Assembly (NCBI RefSeq): GCF_001421705.1
Contig: NZ_LMKO01000012.1
Span: 414,277 to 478,276, forward strand
Source: Xylophilus sp. Leaf220
GTDB lineage: Bacteria > Pseudomonadota > Gammaproteobacteria > Burkholderiales > Burkholderiaceae_C
Direction of reading: 5' to 3'
Length of the DNA stretch: 64,000 nucleotides
The notes under the pieces are model-generated. The model was not told where the DNA came from and searched no databases. It saw only the letters and a program-made list of their open reading frames with translations. Shown one piece after another: positions 45,683 to 56,306 of the stretch. The position numbers and the translations under genes are program-made. Every line of letters begins with the position of its first letter. Positions within the stretch are counted from its first letter, which is position 1.

Positions 45683-45789
45683 GGCCCCCGCGGCGCGCAC
45701 GCGCCCTTCCCCCGCCCCACCGCCCGCACGCCCGTACCGGCGCCGGGCGGTTCGTCTTTCACCTGCAGCCCGAACCCGAGAATCCGACC

Positions 45790-46302
45790 GTGCAAGCCTT
45801 CGAGCGCTATTTCCTGGCAGCCAACCGCTGGGCCCTGATCTTCCTGCTCGCCGCGATGGCGGTCATCATCTTCGTGAACGTGGCGCTGCGCTACCTCACC
45901 AGCCAGTCGCTCGAATGGGCCGAAGAAGTGTCGCGCCACATGATGATCTGGCTGACCTTCCTGGGCGCCGGCCCGGTGCTGCGCCACGGCGGGCATATCG
46001 CGGTGGAGAACCTGCAGGACGCCCTGCCCCGCGCCGGCGGCATCGCCATGCGGGCGCTGGTGGCCGTGCTGCTGTTCTGCTTCTTCGGCTTCATGGTCTG
46101 GTACGGCTGGCTCTACATGCAGCGCACCATGTTCCAGCTGACGGCGGTCACGCAGATCCCGTTCGCTTACGTCTACAGCGCGATGAGCATCGGCGGCGTA
46201 CTGCTGATCGTGCATTTCCTGCTGGTGGTGCGGGGCTACGTGCTGCGCAGGGAGTTCCAGTCGGACGACCATTTCGACGCCACCGCCAGCGCCTCACTCT
46301 AG
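45790..46302 (+). CDS. TRAP transporter small permease (DctQ family)
   Basis: 170 aa with four membrane helices (about 12-35, 48-65, 88-112, 130-152). DctQ landmarks: RYLTSQSLEWAEEVSRHMMIWLTFLGAGPVLRHGGHIAVENL. GTG start at 45790 with weak ribosome site; no ATG fits the family start. 107 bp after the receptor gene, and separated from dctM by a REP-like element. Confidence 0.9.
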   Translation: MQAFERYFLAANRWALIFLLAAMAVIIFVNVALRYLTSQSLEWAEEVSRHMMIWLTFLGAGPVLRHGGHIAVENLQDALPRAGGIAMRALVAVLLFCFFGFMVWYGWLYMQRTMFQLTAVTQIPFAYVYSAMSIGGVLLIVHFLLVVRGYVLRREFQSDDHFDATASASL

Positions 46303-46307
46303 GCACA

Positions 46308-46395
46308 CCCCCATGCTCCGCACTGCGTGTCTCCGCACACCCCCTTGCAGGGGGCACCACCAGCGGTCCGGCACAGCCGACCCCGCGGTGGTGCT
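46308..46395 (+). repeat. REP-like element, copy 2 (dctQ-dctM intergenic)
   Basis: CACCCCCTTGCAGGGGGC, then ACCACCAGCGG...CCGCGGTGGT arms enclosing GGTCCGGCACAGCCGACC. Aligns with 2353-2442 read on the opposite strand. Begins 5 bp after the dctQ stop and ends 27 bp before dctM, in sense orientation. Confidence 0.8.
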
Positions 46396-46422
46396 GAAAA
46401 AAATCTCCGCAACGTCCCGCCC

Positions 46423-47715
46423 ATGAACGCCAGCGTCATCCTCATCACCTCCGCCTGCATCTTCCTGGCCATCGGCGTGCCGGTGGCCTTCGCGCTCGGC
46501 ATGGCGACGGCCGCCACGCTGATCTTCGCCGAGAGCTATCCGCTGCTGGTGCTGCTAAAGGAGACCTTCACCGGCATCGACAGCTTTCCGCTGATGGCGG
46601 TGCCCTTCTTCATCCTGGCGGCCGAGCTGATGAGCGGCGGCTCGCTGACCGAAGTGCTGCTGAAGTTCGCCGGCCAGTTCGTCGGCCACAAGCGCGGCGG
46701 GCTGGGCTACACCAACGTGGTGTCGCTCACCTTCTTCTCGGGCATCTCGGGCTCGGCGCTGGCCGATGCGGCGGGGCCGGGCTCGATGCTGATCAAGATG
46801 ATGGACCGGGCCGGCTACGACCGCTCCTATGCGGCGGCGCTCACCGCGTCCACCGCGATCGTGGGGCCGATCATCCCGCCCTCGATCATCATGATCATCT
46901 ACGCGCTGCAGGACGAGAACGTCTCGGTCAGCTCGCTCTTCGTGGCGGGCATCCTGCCGGGCATCCTGATCGCGGTGGCGATGTGCGTGGTCAATTTCCA
47001 CGTGTCGAAGAAGCGCAACTACAAGGGCGCGGGCACGCTGCCGCCCTTGAACGACATCGTGCGCACCACCTGGAAGGCGCTGCCGGCCATCCTGCTGCCG
47101 GTGGTGATCCTGGGCGGCATGCGGGCCGGCTGGTTCACCCCGACCGAGGCGTCGGTGGTGGCGGTCTTCTACGCGCTGCTCTGCGGCAAGTACGTCTACC
47201 GCACCCTCACCTGGCGCGCCGTGCCCGACATCCTGGCACGCTCGGCGCTGCTGGCGGCCTCGGTGCTGATCATCATCGGCCTGTCGGCCTCGTTCGCCTG
47301 GATCCTGACCATCGAGGGCGTGCCGCAGAGCATGGCCGAATGGCTGGTGGGCATGAACCTGTCGCCGTGGATGTTCCTGGTGATCGTCAACATCTTCCTG
47401 CTGCTCTTCGGCATCTTCATCGAGCCGCTGCCGGGGGTGATGGTGCTCGCGCCGATCCTGGCGCCGGTGGCGGTGAAGCTGGGCGTCGACCCGACGCATT
47501 TCGCGATGATCGTCATCTTCAACCTCACGCTCGGCATGATCACGCCGCCGGTGGGCGGGCTGCTCTTCGTGACCTGCAACGTGTCGAAGGTGCCGATGTC
47601 GGCGCTGGTGCGCGAACTGGTGCCCTTCCTGTGGGCCCACGGCGTGGTGCTGGTGCTGCTGACCTTCGTGCCGGCGATCAGCACCTGGCTGCCGCACCTC
47701 TGGGGATTCCTGTAG
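46423..47715 (+). CDS. TRAP transporter large permease (DctM family)
   Basis: 430 aa polytopic ion-transporter-superfamily protein. Typical segments: IDSFPLMAVPFFILAAELMSGG, FFSGISGSALADAAGPGSMLIKMM, TASTAIVGPIIPPSIIMIIYAL, GAMRAGWFTPTEASVVAVFYAL-like GGMRAGWFTPTEAS, and GMITPPVGGLLFVTCNVSKV. It carries out Na+-driven uptake with DctP and DctQ. Length normal. Confidence 0.94.
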   Translation: MNASVILITSACIFLAIGVPVAFALGMATAATLIFAESYPLLVLLKETFTGIDSFPLMAVPFFILAAELMSGGSLTEVLLKFAGQFVGHKRGGLGYTNVVSLTFFSGISGSALADAAGPGSMLIKMMDRAGYDRSYAAALTASTAIVGPIIPPSIIMIIYALQDENVSVSSLFVAGILPGILIAVAMCVVNFHVSKKRNYKGAGTLPPLNDIVRTTWKALPAILLPVVILGGMRAGWFTPTEASVVAVFYALLCGKYVYRTLTWRAVPDILARSALLAASVLIIIGLSASFAWILTIEGVPQSMAEWLVGMNLSPWMFLVIVNIFLLLFGIFIEPLPGVMVLAPILAPVAVKLGVDPTHFAMIVIFNLTLGMITPPVGGLLFVTCNVSKVPMSALVRELVPFLWAHGVVLVLLTFVPAISTWLPHLWGFL

Positions 47716-47810
47716 CGGGCGGCGTGCGGGCGAACACGGCTGGCGGCATACTTCTCCTCATTTCGACCGGGTCGTGGCGTGCGGCGCCCACCCACCAACG
47801 GAGAGTCGCC

Positions 47811-48185
47811 ATGAGCGTCAAGTATTCCCCCGAACACCAGTGGGCCGACACCGCGGCACCCGAAGCCGCCCGGGTCGGCATCACCCGGCACGCACAGGAC
47901 ACGCTGGGCGACATCGTCTTCGTCGAGCTGCCCGAAGTGGGCCGCGTGCTGCGACAGGGCGAGGTGGCCGGCGTCGTCGAATCGGTGAAGGCCGCATCCG
48001 ACGTCTACGCGCCGCTGTCGGGCGAGGTGGTCGCGGTCAACGAGGCGCTGCGCGCCGACCCGTCGCTCGCCAACCGCGACCCCGAGGGCGAGGGCTGGTT
48101 CTTCCAGGTGAAGCCTTCGGCGCTGCAGGAATTCGACGCGCTGCTGGACGCGCCCGCCTACAGCCAGCTCACGCAGGACGCCTAG
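47811..48185 (+). CDS. gcvH: Glycine cleavage system H-like lipoyl protein
   Basis: 124 aa. Lipoyl Lys in GVVESVKAASDVYAPLSGEV (about residue 62), start MSVKYSPEHQWADTAAPEAARVGITRHAQDTLGDIVFVELPEVG, both diagnostic of H protein. No gcvT or gcvP is nearby, so it either serves the glycine cleavage complex encoded elsewhere or is a paralogue used in lipoate relay. Stands alone between the TRAP operon and a sensor kinase. Confidence 0.92.
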   Translation: MSVKYSPEHQWADTAAPEAARVGITRHAQDTLGDIVFVELPEVGRVLRQGEVAGVVESVKAASDVYAPLSGEVVAVNEALRADPSLANRDPEGEGWFFQVKPSALQEFDALLDAPAYSQLTQDA

Positions 48186-48204
48186 CCGACGCCGATCGCA
48201 CCCC

Positions 48205-50344
<2,140 letters not shown>

Positions 50345-50355
<11 letters not shown>

Positions 50356-51049
50356 CGCGGCCGCGCGCCCGGTCGCCCCGCAGGGCGCGGGGGGCCGCCA
50401 CGCCGACCTGCTGCTGCACCACGCCGACCCGCACCTGCTGGTCGTGGAAAAACCCGCCGGCCTGCTGGCCGTGCCCGGACGCGGCGAGGACAAGCAGGAC
50501 TGCCTGAGCGCTCGCGTGCAGGCGATCCACCCCGATGCGCTGGTCGTCCACCGGCTCGACATGGCCACCTCGGGCCTGGTGGTCTTCGCCCGCTCTCCGG
50601 CCGTGCAGCGCCTGCTGGGCGACGCCTTCGCCGAACGTGCGGTGCACAAGGAGTACGAGGCGGTGGCGAGCGGCCTGCCCGCGGGCGGCGGCGCCGATGC
50701 CGACGGCTGGCACACGATCGACCTGCCCCTGGGCGCCGACTGGTACCGCCGGCCGATGCAGAGGGTCGATGCGGACGCCGGTAAACCGAGCCTCACCCGC
50801 TGGCGCACCCTGTCCCGCGATCCGGCCGCCGGCACCACCCGGGTCCGGTTGTCGCCGGTCACCGGTCGCACCCACCAACTGCGGGTGCACCTGCAGGCGA
50901 TCGGCCATCCGATCCTGGGCGATGCGCTCTATGCACCCGCCGCGGTCCAGGCCGCCGCGCCCCGGCTGCTGCTGCATGCGGCGCTGCTGGCCTTCGTGCA
51001 TCCGGTCACCGGCGCGGCCCTGCAGGTCCGCAGCGCGGTGCCCTTCTGA
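50345..51049 (+). CDS. RluA-family pseudouridine synthase
   Basis: 234 aa. Catalytic motif HRLDMATSGLVVFA (Asp near residue 71), N-terminal DPHLLVVEKPAGLLAVPGRG, and C-terminal RTHQLRVHLQAIGHPILGD are RluA-type signatures. It lacks an S4 domain and is short, as in RluA (23S U746 and tRNA U32). The exact target base cannot be inferred. Confidence 0.92.
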
Positions 51050-51062
51050 CGAGAATCGAACG

Positions 51063-51818
51063 ATGACCCATCACCTCTACATCCTCACCGGCGCCTCCCG
51101 CGGCATGGGCCGGGCCATGGCCGAGCAGCTGCTCGTGCCCGGCCACCAGTTGCTCTGCATCTCCCGTAGCGCCGACGCTGCCCTGCAGCGGCGGGCCGAT
51201 GCGGCCGGCGTGTCGCTTCTGCAGTGGCAGCACGACCTGGCCGACGGCGCGCCCCTGGCCGCACGCCTGTCCGATTGGCTGCAGGCGGGCGACCCGCAGG
51301 CCTGGGCCAGCGCCAGCCTGGTCAACAACGCCGGCACGATCCCGCCGGTGGTGCCGCTGCGCGACGCGGCGGCCGCCGACACCGCCCATGCCCTGCGCGT
51401 CGGGCTGGAGGCGCCGATGCTGCTCACCGCCGCCTTCCTGCACGCCACCCGGGCCTGGACGGTGCCGCGCAAGGTGCTCAACATCTCGTCCGGCCTGGGC
51501 CGGCGGCCGATGGCGTCGCAGGCCGGCTACTGCACCGCCAAGGCGGGCATGGACATGTTCACCCGCTGCGCCGCGCTGGACGAAGCGCGGCGGCCCCACG
51601 GCGCCAGGCTCTGCGCACTGGCGCCGGGGGTGATCGACACCGACATGCAGCACCACCTGCGCAGCGCCGACGCCGCGGCCTTCCCCGACCGGGCCCGCTT
51701 CGAGGGACTGCACACCGGAGCGCAGCTGACCGCGCCGGCCGATGCGGCGGCGCAGGTGCTGGCCTTCCTGGCACGCCCGGATTTCGGGGCGGAGCCGGTG
51801 GCCGACGTGCGGGGCTGA
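51063..51818 (+). CDS. Short-chain dehydrogenase/reductase
   Basis: 251 aa Rossmann-fold SDR. Cofactor motif TGASRGMG (residues 9-16), NNAG, active-site Ser in LNISSGLG and YCTAK (Tyr/Lys near residues 157-161). The loop LLCISRS after beta-2 has an Arg/Ser typical of NADP(H) preference. Overall pattern resembles sepiapterin/benzil reductase-type SDRs. Substrate unknown. 13 bp after the pseudouridine synthase gene. Confidence 0.88.
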   Translation: MTHHLYILTGASRGMGRAMAEQLLVPGHQLLCISRSADAALQRRADAAGVSLLQWQHDLADGAPLAARLSDWLQAGDPQAWASASLVNNAGTIPPVVPLRDAAAADTAHALRVGLEAPMLLTAAFLHATRAWTVPRKVLNISSGLGRRPMASQAGYCTAKAGMDMFTRCAALDEARRPHGARLCALAPGVIDTDMQHHLRSADAAAFPDRARFEGLHTGAQLTAPADAAAQVLAFLARPDFGAEPVADVRG

Positions 51819-51829
51819 TACACCCCGCT

Positions 51830-51883
51830 GCTATTATTTATATAGCGGGAGGCCGGCATGGGGCGCCGGCCGCGGCCATCATT
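51830..51883 (-). repeat. GCTA-N9-TAGC repeat, copy D
   Basis: GCTATTATTTATATAGC (51830-51846), GGCCGGC / GCCGGCC hairpin (51851-51857 with 51865-51871), and a diverged tail. Lies between convergent SDR and UspA genes; the tail reaches the UspA stop codon (51879-51881). Confidence 0.65.
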
Positions 51884-52337
51884 CTTCCGAATCCGCCGGC
51901 GTGCCACGCACCACCAGCACCGGGATCCGCACGTCGCCCAGCACCCGCTGGGTGACGCTGCCCAGCACCAGCTTCTCCAGCCCGCGGCGGCCGTGGGAGC
52001 CCATCACGACCAGGTCGGCGCCGAGGTTCTCGGCCGTCTCCACGATGCCGCGGTGCACCGCATGGCCCTCGACGACCATCGTCTCCGGCGTCACGCCCAG
52101 GGCGGCGGCGGTCTCGGTGGCGGCGCGCAGCGCCGCGTCGGCCTCGCCGCTGGCAGCGGCCAGGTAATGCTCCTGCCCGTAGGCCAGGTCGGTACCGACG
52201 CCGGTGAACGGGTACGGATCGATCACGTACACCGCCGACAGCGCGCTGCCGAAGGTCTTGGCCAGCTGCGCGGCCTTCGCCAGGGCTTCCAGCGCGGCGT
52301 CGGAGCCGTCGACCGGTACCAGGATGTGGGTGAACAT
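51879..52337 (-). CDS. Universal stress protein (UspA family)
   Basis: 152 aa. N-terminal MFTHILVPVDGSDAALEALAKAAQLAK and ATP-binding-type C-terminal motif DLVVMGSHGRRGLEKLVLGSVTQRVLGDVRIPVLVV (G-x2-G-x9-G-S/T). Suggests an ATP-binding Usp. Cytoplasmic, single domain. Confidence 0.93.
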   Translation of the reverse strand: MFTHILVPVDGSDAALEALAKAAQLAKTFGSALSAVYVIDPYPFTGVGTDLAYGQEHYLAAASGEADAALRAATETAAALGVTPETMVVEGHAVHRGIVETAENLGADLVVMGSHGRRGLEKLVLGSVTQRVLGDVRIPVLVVRGTPADSEE

Positions 52338-52439
52338 GGCGCTTCTCCTTCTCGTCGTGGAACGGTGCTGTGCACCGGAACCGGCGGCACCGGCCGCCGC
52401 TGGAGCGGCCCGGCGCGAGGTGCGCCGGGCCGCATGCTG

Positions 52440-53204
52440 CTAGCCGCCCGCGACCTGCGGACTGCCCTGGAAACCGCCGGCCCGGCAGGTCACCACCAGC
52501 GTGTCGCGGTGGCCCTGCTGACCGGCGGCCTCGCCCAGCGGCTGGATCGGCGTCGTCTCGTGGATCATGCGCGGATCGTCGAGCAGCAGCACCGACCACG
52601 GCTCGGCGAGCGTGAAGCGCTGGCCGCCGGGGCCGGCCGCATCGAAGACGCGGGTCTCGCCGCCCTTGACCTGGAACCGGTCGATGAGGAACACCGCCAC
52701 CAGGTCCACGCCGTCGCGGTGGGCGCCCTCGGGCGTCGGCCGGCCGATGCCGCCGGCGGTGTCGATCCGGAACTGGTGGGCTTCGACGAACCAGGGCTGC
52801 GGCCCGCGCAGCGCCGTGGCGAGCCCGGACAGCGCGCGCAGCACGCCCTGCCAGGCCGGGGCGCCGGTGGTCTGCGGCAGCATCGGGGCGAACCAGCGCT
52901 CCATGCCGCCGTGCAGCGCGTTGTATTCGACCGGCTGCCAGTGGGCGCGGTGCGGCACCGGCTGCACCGCGTCGCCCTCGACCACGAAGCAGGCGTGGCG
53001 GCGGTTCCGGTAGCGGCCGCCGTCGCGCAGGTACTCGTCGGGCGGCAGGTCCGCCCAGTCGGCCCGCAGCGCGTCGAGCGACGCGGCATCGGCGCCGCTC
53101 CAACGGCCCACGTCCTGCGGCGTCAGCACGGCGCAGCCGCGCTCCTGCATCTGCGGCACGAGGTGGTCGAGGGGCGTGTACGGCGGGGCGAAGCTGGCAC
53201 TCAT
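52440..53204 (-). CDS. 2OG-Fe(II) dioxygenase family protein
   Basis: 254 aa, PF10014-type oxygenase related to L-isoleucine 4-hydroxylase. Segments GGRYRNRRHACFVV, EAHQFRIDTAGGIGRPTPEGAHRDGVDLVAVFLIDR (metal HxD in AHRDGVD), and the distal His region DDPRMIHETTPI followed by HRDTLVVTC. Soluble. Divergent from NDH-2. Substrate, possibly a free amino acid, is unknown. Confidence 0.85.
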   Translation of the reverse strand: MSASFAPPYTPLDHLVPQMQERGCAVLTPQDVGRWSGADAASLDALRADWADLPPDEYLRDGGRYRNRRHACFVVEGDAVQPVPHRAHWQPVEYNALHGGMERWFAPMLPQTTGAPAWQGVLRALSGLATALRGPQPWFVEAHQFRIDTAGGIGRPTPEGAHRDGVDLVAVFLIDRFQVKGGETRVFDAAGPGGQRFTLAEPWSVLLLDDPRMIHETTPIQPLGEAAGQQGHRDTLVVTCRAGGFQGSPQVAGG

Positions 53205-53318
53205 GCGGCCGAGCTTACTACCGCGTGCCGGCCGGTCGCGGTAACCCTGCGGGCCGCAAGTGCGTAGCGTTTGGCGGCGGATGCGGGTTTTCCCGCCCTG
53301 CCGCCCATAATGAAGCGC

Positions 53319-54761
53319 ATGACCGCCACACCGCCCTCCGCCGTCTCGCCCGAAGCCATCGCCGCCGAGCCCGTCGCGCCGGCCACCCACCCCGCGGCGA
53401 CCGCCGCCGTGAAGAGCGACCGGCCGCACCTGGTGATCGTCGGCTGCGGCTTCGGCGGGCTGGAAGCGGCCCGCGCGCTGGCCGACGACGCCATCGACAT
53501 CACCCTGGTCGACCGCAACAACCACCACCTCTTCCAGCCCCTGCTCTACCAGGTGGCGACCGCCGGCCTGGCCGCGCCGGCCATCGCCGCGCCGATCCGC
53601 CACCTGTTCCGCAAGCAGAAGAACGCGACCGTGCTGCTGGGCGAGGTGAACGCGATCGACCCCGCCGCCCGGACGCTCGGCCTCTCCGACGGCGGCACCC
53701 TGCACTACGACCACCTGATCGTCGCGGCCGGTGCCACCCACAGCTATTTCGGCAACGACGCCTGGGCGGTGCACGCGCCGGGCCTGAAGACGCTCGACGA
53801 CGCCTTCGCGATCCGCCGCCGGGTGCTGCTGGCCTTCGAGGCCGCCGAGAAGGAGCCCGATCCGGCGCGCCGCGCCGCCTGGCTCACCTTCGTGATCGTC
53901 GGCGGCGGCCCGACCGGGGTGGAGATGGCCGGCACCCTGGCCGAGATCGCCCGCAAGACGCTGCCCGGCGAGTTCCGCAACTTCGACCCGGCCAGTGCCC
54001 AGGTGCTGCTGGTCGAGGGCGGCCCGCGGGTGCTGGCCGCCTTCCCCGAGCACCTGGGCGAAAAGGCCCGCACCCAGCTGAAGCGCCTGGGCGTCGATGT
54101 GCGCACCGGGGCCCGGGTGACGCAGATCGATGCCCACGGTCTGCAGGTCCAATCGGCCGCAGGCCCGGACGGATCGCCGGCCTCCAGCTACAGAATCGAT
54201 AGCAGATGCATGATCTGGGCCGCCGGCGTGGCGGCCTCGCCGCTCGGCAAGCTGCTGGCCGGCTCCACCGGCGCGGCGGTGGACCGCGCCGGCCGCGTCA
54301 CGGTCGAGCCCGACCTGTCCCTGGCCGGGCATCCGGAGATCTCGGTGATCGGCGACCTGGCCGCGGCCTTCAGCCATGCCCCGGGCCAGGCCCCGCGCCC
54401 GGTGCCCGGCGTGTCGCCCGGCGCCAAGCAGATGGGCCGAACCGCCGCCGCCAACCTGCGCCGCCGGCTCGCGGCACAGCCGACCGTGCCCTTCCGCTAC
54501 CGCGACTACGGCAACCTGGCCACCATCGGCCGGCATGCCGCGGTGGTCGACCTGGCGACGCCGCTGGGGCCGGTGCGTTTCTCGGGATTCCTCGCGTGGC
54601 TGTTCTGGCTCTTCGCGCACATCTGGTTCCTGATCGGCTTCCGCAACCGCATCGAGGTGCTGTTCGACTGGGCGTCGGCCTACTGGAGCTTCGAGCGGCC
54701 GGCCCGGGTGCTGACCGGCGTGCGCCACCCCCGCGCCGACGGCACCGGCGGCGAGGAGTAG
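53319..54761 (+). CDS. ndh: NADH:quinone oxidoreductase type II (NDH-2)
   Basis: 480 aa. FAD motif IVGCGFGGLEAARAL (about 45) and NADH motif FVIVGGGPTGVEMAGTL (about 190-205). Quinone/FAD region MIWAAGVAASPLG and a C-terminal amphipathic anchor (SGFLAWLFWLFAHIWFLIGFRNRIEVLFDWASAYWSFERPAR). Non-proton-pumping entry of NADH electrons. ATG at 53319 is chosen because CATAAT (53306-53311) reads as a -10 just upstream; ATG at 53310 is the alternative. Repeat copy H lies in frame before MIWAAGV. Confidence 0.93.
   Translation: MTATPPSAVSPEAIAAEPVAPATHPAATAAVKSDRPHLVIVGCGFGGLEAARALADDAIDITLVDRNNHHLFQPLLYQVATAGLAAPAIAAPIRHLFRKQKNATVLLGEVNAIDPAARTLGLSDGGTLHYDHLIVAAGATHSYFGNDAWAVHAPGLKTLDDAFAIRRRVLLAFEAAEKEPDPARRAAWLTFVIVGGGPTGVEMAGTLAEIARKTLPGEFRNFDPASAQVLLVEGGPRVLAAFPEHLGEKARTQLKRLGVDVRTGARVTQIDAHGLQVQSAAGPDGSPASSYRIDSRCMIWAAGVAASPLGKLLAGSTGAAVDRAGRVTVEPDLSLAGHPEISVIGDLAAAFSHAPGQAPRPVPGVSPGAKQMGRTAAANLRRRLAAQPTVPFRYRDYGNLATIGRHAAVVDLATPLGPVRFSGFLAWLFWLFAHIWFLIGFRNRIEVLFDWASAYWSFERPARVLTGVRHPRADGTGGEE
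54151..54203 (+). repeat. GCTA-N9-TAGC repeat inside ndh, copy H
   Basis: AATCGGCCGCAG...CGCCGGCCTCCA followed by GCTACAGAATCGATAGC (54187-54203). The right half matches copy C (CGCCGGCCTC-AGCTA) well; the left hairpin arm is diverged. In frame, encoding about SAAGPDGSPASSYRIDS of NDH-2. Confidence 0.55.
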
Positions 54762-54835
54762 GCACGGCGGGCGCGGCGGGCGCGGCGGTTCGTATGATCC
54801 GGTCTCCATCCGAAACGAGACGAGGAGACACTCAA

Positions 54836-55819
54836 ATGCGCCTGCTGCCCACCCTCCGTGCCCTGCCCGCCCTGCTGGCGGCGGCCTTCGTACTGGCCGC
54901 CGCGCCGCAGGCCCGCGCCGCGTTTCCCGACAAGCCGATCAAGGTGGTGATCGGCTTTCCCGCCGGCGGCCCCCTCGACCAGCATGCGCGGCTGCTGTCG
55001 GACCGGCTGCAGGCGGTGCTGGGCCAGCCGGTGGTGGTCGACTACAAGCCCGGCGCCGGCGGCGCGGTGGGTGCCGACGCGGTGGCCCGCAGCCCGGCCG
55101 ACGGCTACACCCTGGTGCTGGCCAATACCGGCGTCGCCGTGATCAACGGCGCGCTGTATCCCCGGCTGCCCTACAACACCCTGCGCGATTTCGTGCCGAT
55201 CGCGCGCACCGCGCAGCAGCCGCTGGCGCTGCTGGTCAACAACCGGGTGCCGGCACAGACGCTCCCCGAATTCATCGCCTACGCCAAGGCCCAGCCGGGC
55301 AAGGTCAACTACGGATCGGCCGGCAACGGCGGCATCTCGCACCTGGTGCCCGAGATGTTCAAGAGCGCCACCGGCCTGTTCATGGTGCACATCCCGTACC
55401 GCGGCAGCGCGCCCGCCTTCACCGACCTGATGGCCGGCCAGGTGCAGTTCATGGCCGAATCGATCCCGCAGGCCGCGTCGTACGCCAAGCAGGGCAAGGT
55501 ACGGGCCCTGGCCGTCACCAGCCGCGAGCGCAACCCGGCGCTGCCCGACGTGCCCACCGCCATCGAGGCGGGGCTGAAGGGCTTCGAGGTGGTCGGCTTC
55601 TACGGTTTCCTGGCACCTGCGGCCACGCCGCCCGACGTGGTCGCCAAGCTGAGCGACGCGTTCCGCCAGGTGCTGTCGCAGCCCGACCTGAAGGCCCGCA
55701 TGGTCGCCCAGGGCGCCGACCCGGCCTTCCTCGGCAGCGAGGAGTTCCGCCAGTTCCTGGTGGCCGAGACGCCGCGCTGGGAGCAGGCGGTGAAGGCCTC
55801 GGGCGCCAAGATGGACTGA
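54836..55819 (+). CDS. Bug-family tripartite tricarboxylate transporter substrate-binding protein
   Basis: 327 aa. Signal peptide ends near APQARA (residue 27). Mature start AFPDKPIKVVIGFPAGGPLDQHARLLSDRLQAVLGQPVVVDYKPGAGGAVGADAVARSPADGYTLVLANTG is the classic Bug signature. GAGGAGA ribosome site. No permease adjacent. Ligand likely a carboxylate; not assignable. Followed 28 bp later by a DUF2721 gene. Confidence 0.93.
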   Translation: MRLLPTLRALPALLAAAFVLAAAPQARAAFPDKPIKVVIGFPAGGPLDQHARLLSDRLQAVLGQPVVVDYKPGAGGAVGADAVARSPADGYTLVLANTGVAVINGALYPRLPYNTLRDFVPIARTAQQPLALLVNNRVPAQTLPEFIAYAKAQPGKVNYGSAGNGGISHLVPEMFKSATGLFMVHIPYRGSAPAFTDLMAGQVQFMAESIPQAASYAKQGKVRALAVTSRERNPALPDVPTAIEAGLKGFEVVGFYGFLAPAATPPDVVAKLSDAFRQVLSQPDLKARMVAQGADPAFLGSEEFRQFLVAETPRWEQAVKASGAKMD

Positions 55820-55847
55820 GGCGGAACCCTGCCACCCACGACCGACC

Positions 55848-56276
55848 ATGCTTTCCCTGCACGCCGATACGTCCCACGTGATCCAGCTCGCGGTGGGCCC
55901 TGCCTTCATGCTGGCCGCCATCGGCGGCACGCTCACCATCCTGACCAACCGGCTGGCCCGGGTCAACGACCGCACCCACAAGCGCCGCGAGGACCGCGAG
56001 TCGGCCGACGCCGGCAAGCAGGCGGACATCGACGCCGAATTGAAGACCCTCGACCGGCGCGCCCGGATCATAAACGCGGCGGTGTGCACCGGTGCGGGCT
56101 GCGCGGTCATTGTCTGCCTGCTGATCGGCTCGCTCTTCATCGCCAACGAACTCACGATCGCGTTCGACCGGCCGGTGGCCGTGCTGTTCATCGCGGCGAT
56201 GGTGGCGCTGATCGGCACCTACGTGCTGCTGGTGGCGGAGATCTTCGTAGCGCAGCACAGCATCAACCCCACCTGA
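55848..56276 (+). CDS. DUF2721 family membrane protein
   Basis: 142 aa. Three membrane helices (VIQLAVGPAFMLAAIGGTLTILTNRL, INAAVCTGAGCAVIVCLLIGSLFI, PVAVLFIAAMVALIGTYVLLVAEIFVA) separated by a charged cytoplasmic loop (LARVNDRTHKRREDRESADAGK). The N-terminal segment and R-N-D-R loop are typical of DUF2721. Function unknown. Convergent with a LysR gene. Confidence 0.88.
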   Translation: MLSLHADTSHVIQLAVGPAFMLAAIGGTLTILTNRLARVNDRTHKRREDRESADAGKQADIDAELKTLDRRARIINAAVCTGAGCAVIVCLLIGSLFIANELTIAFDRPVAVLFIAAMVALIGTYVLLVAEIFVAQHSINPT

Positions 56277-56306
56277 AGGCGGGCCGGACGGCGGAGCGGG
56301 TGCGCC

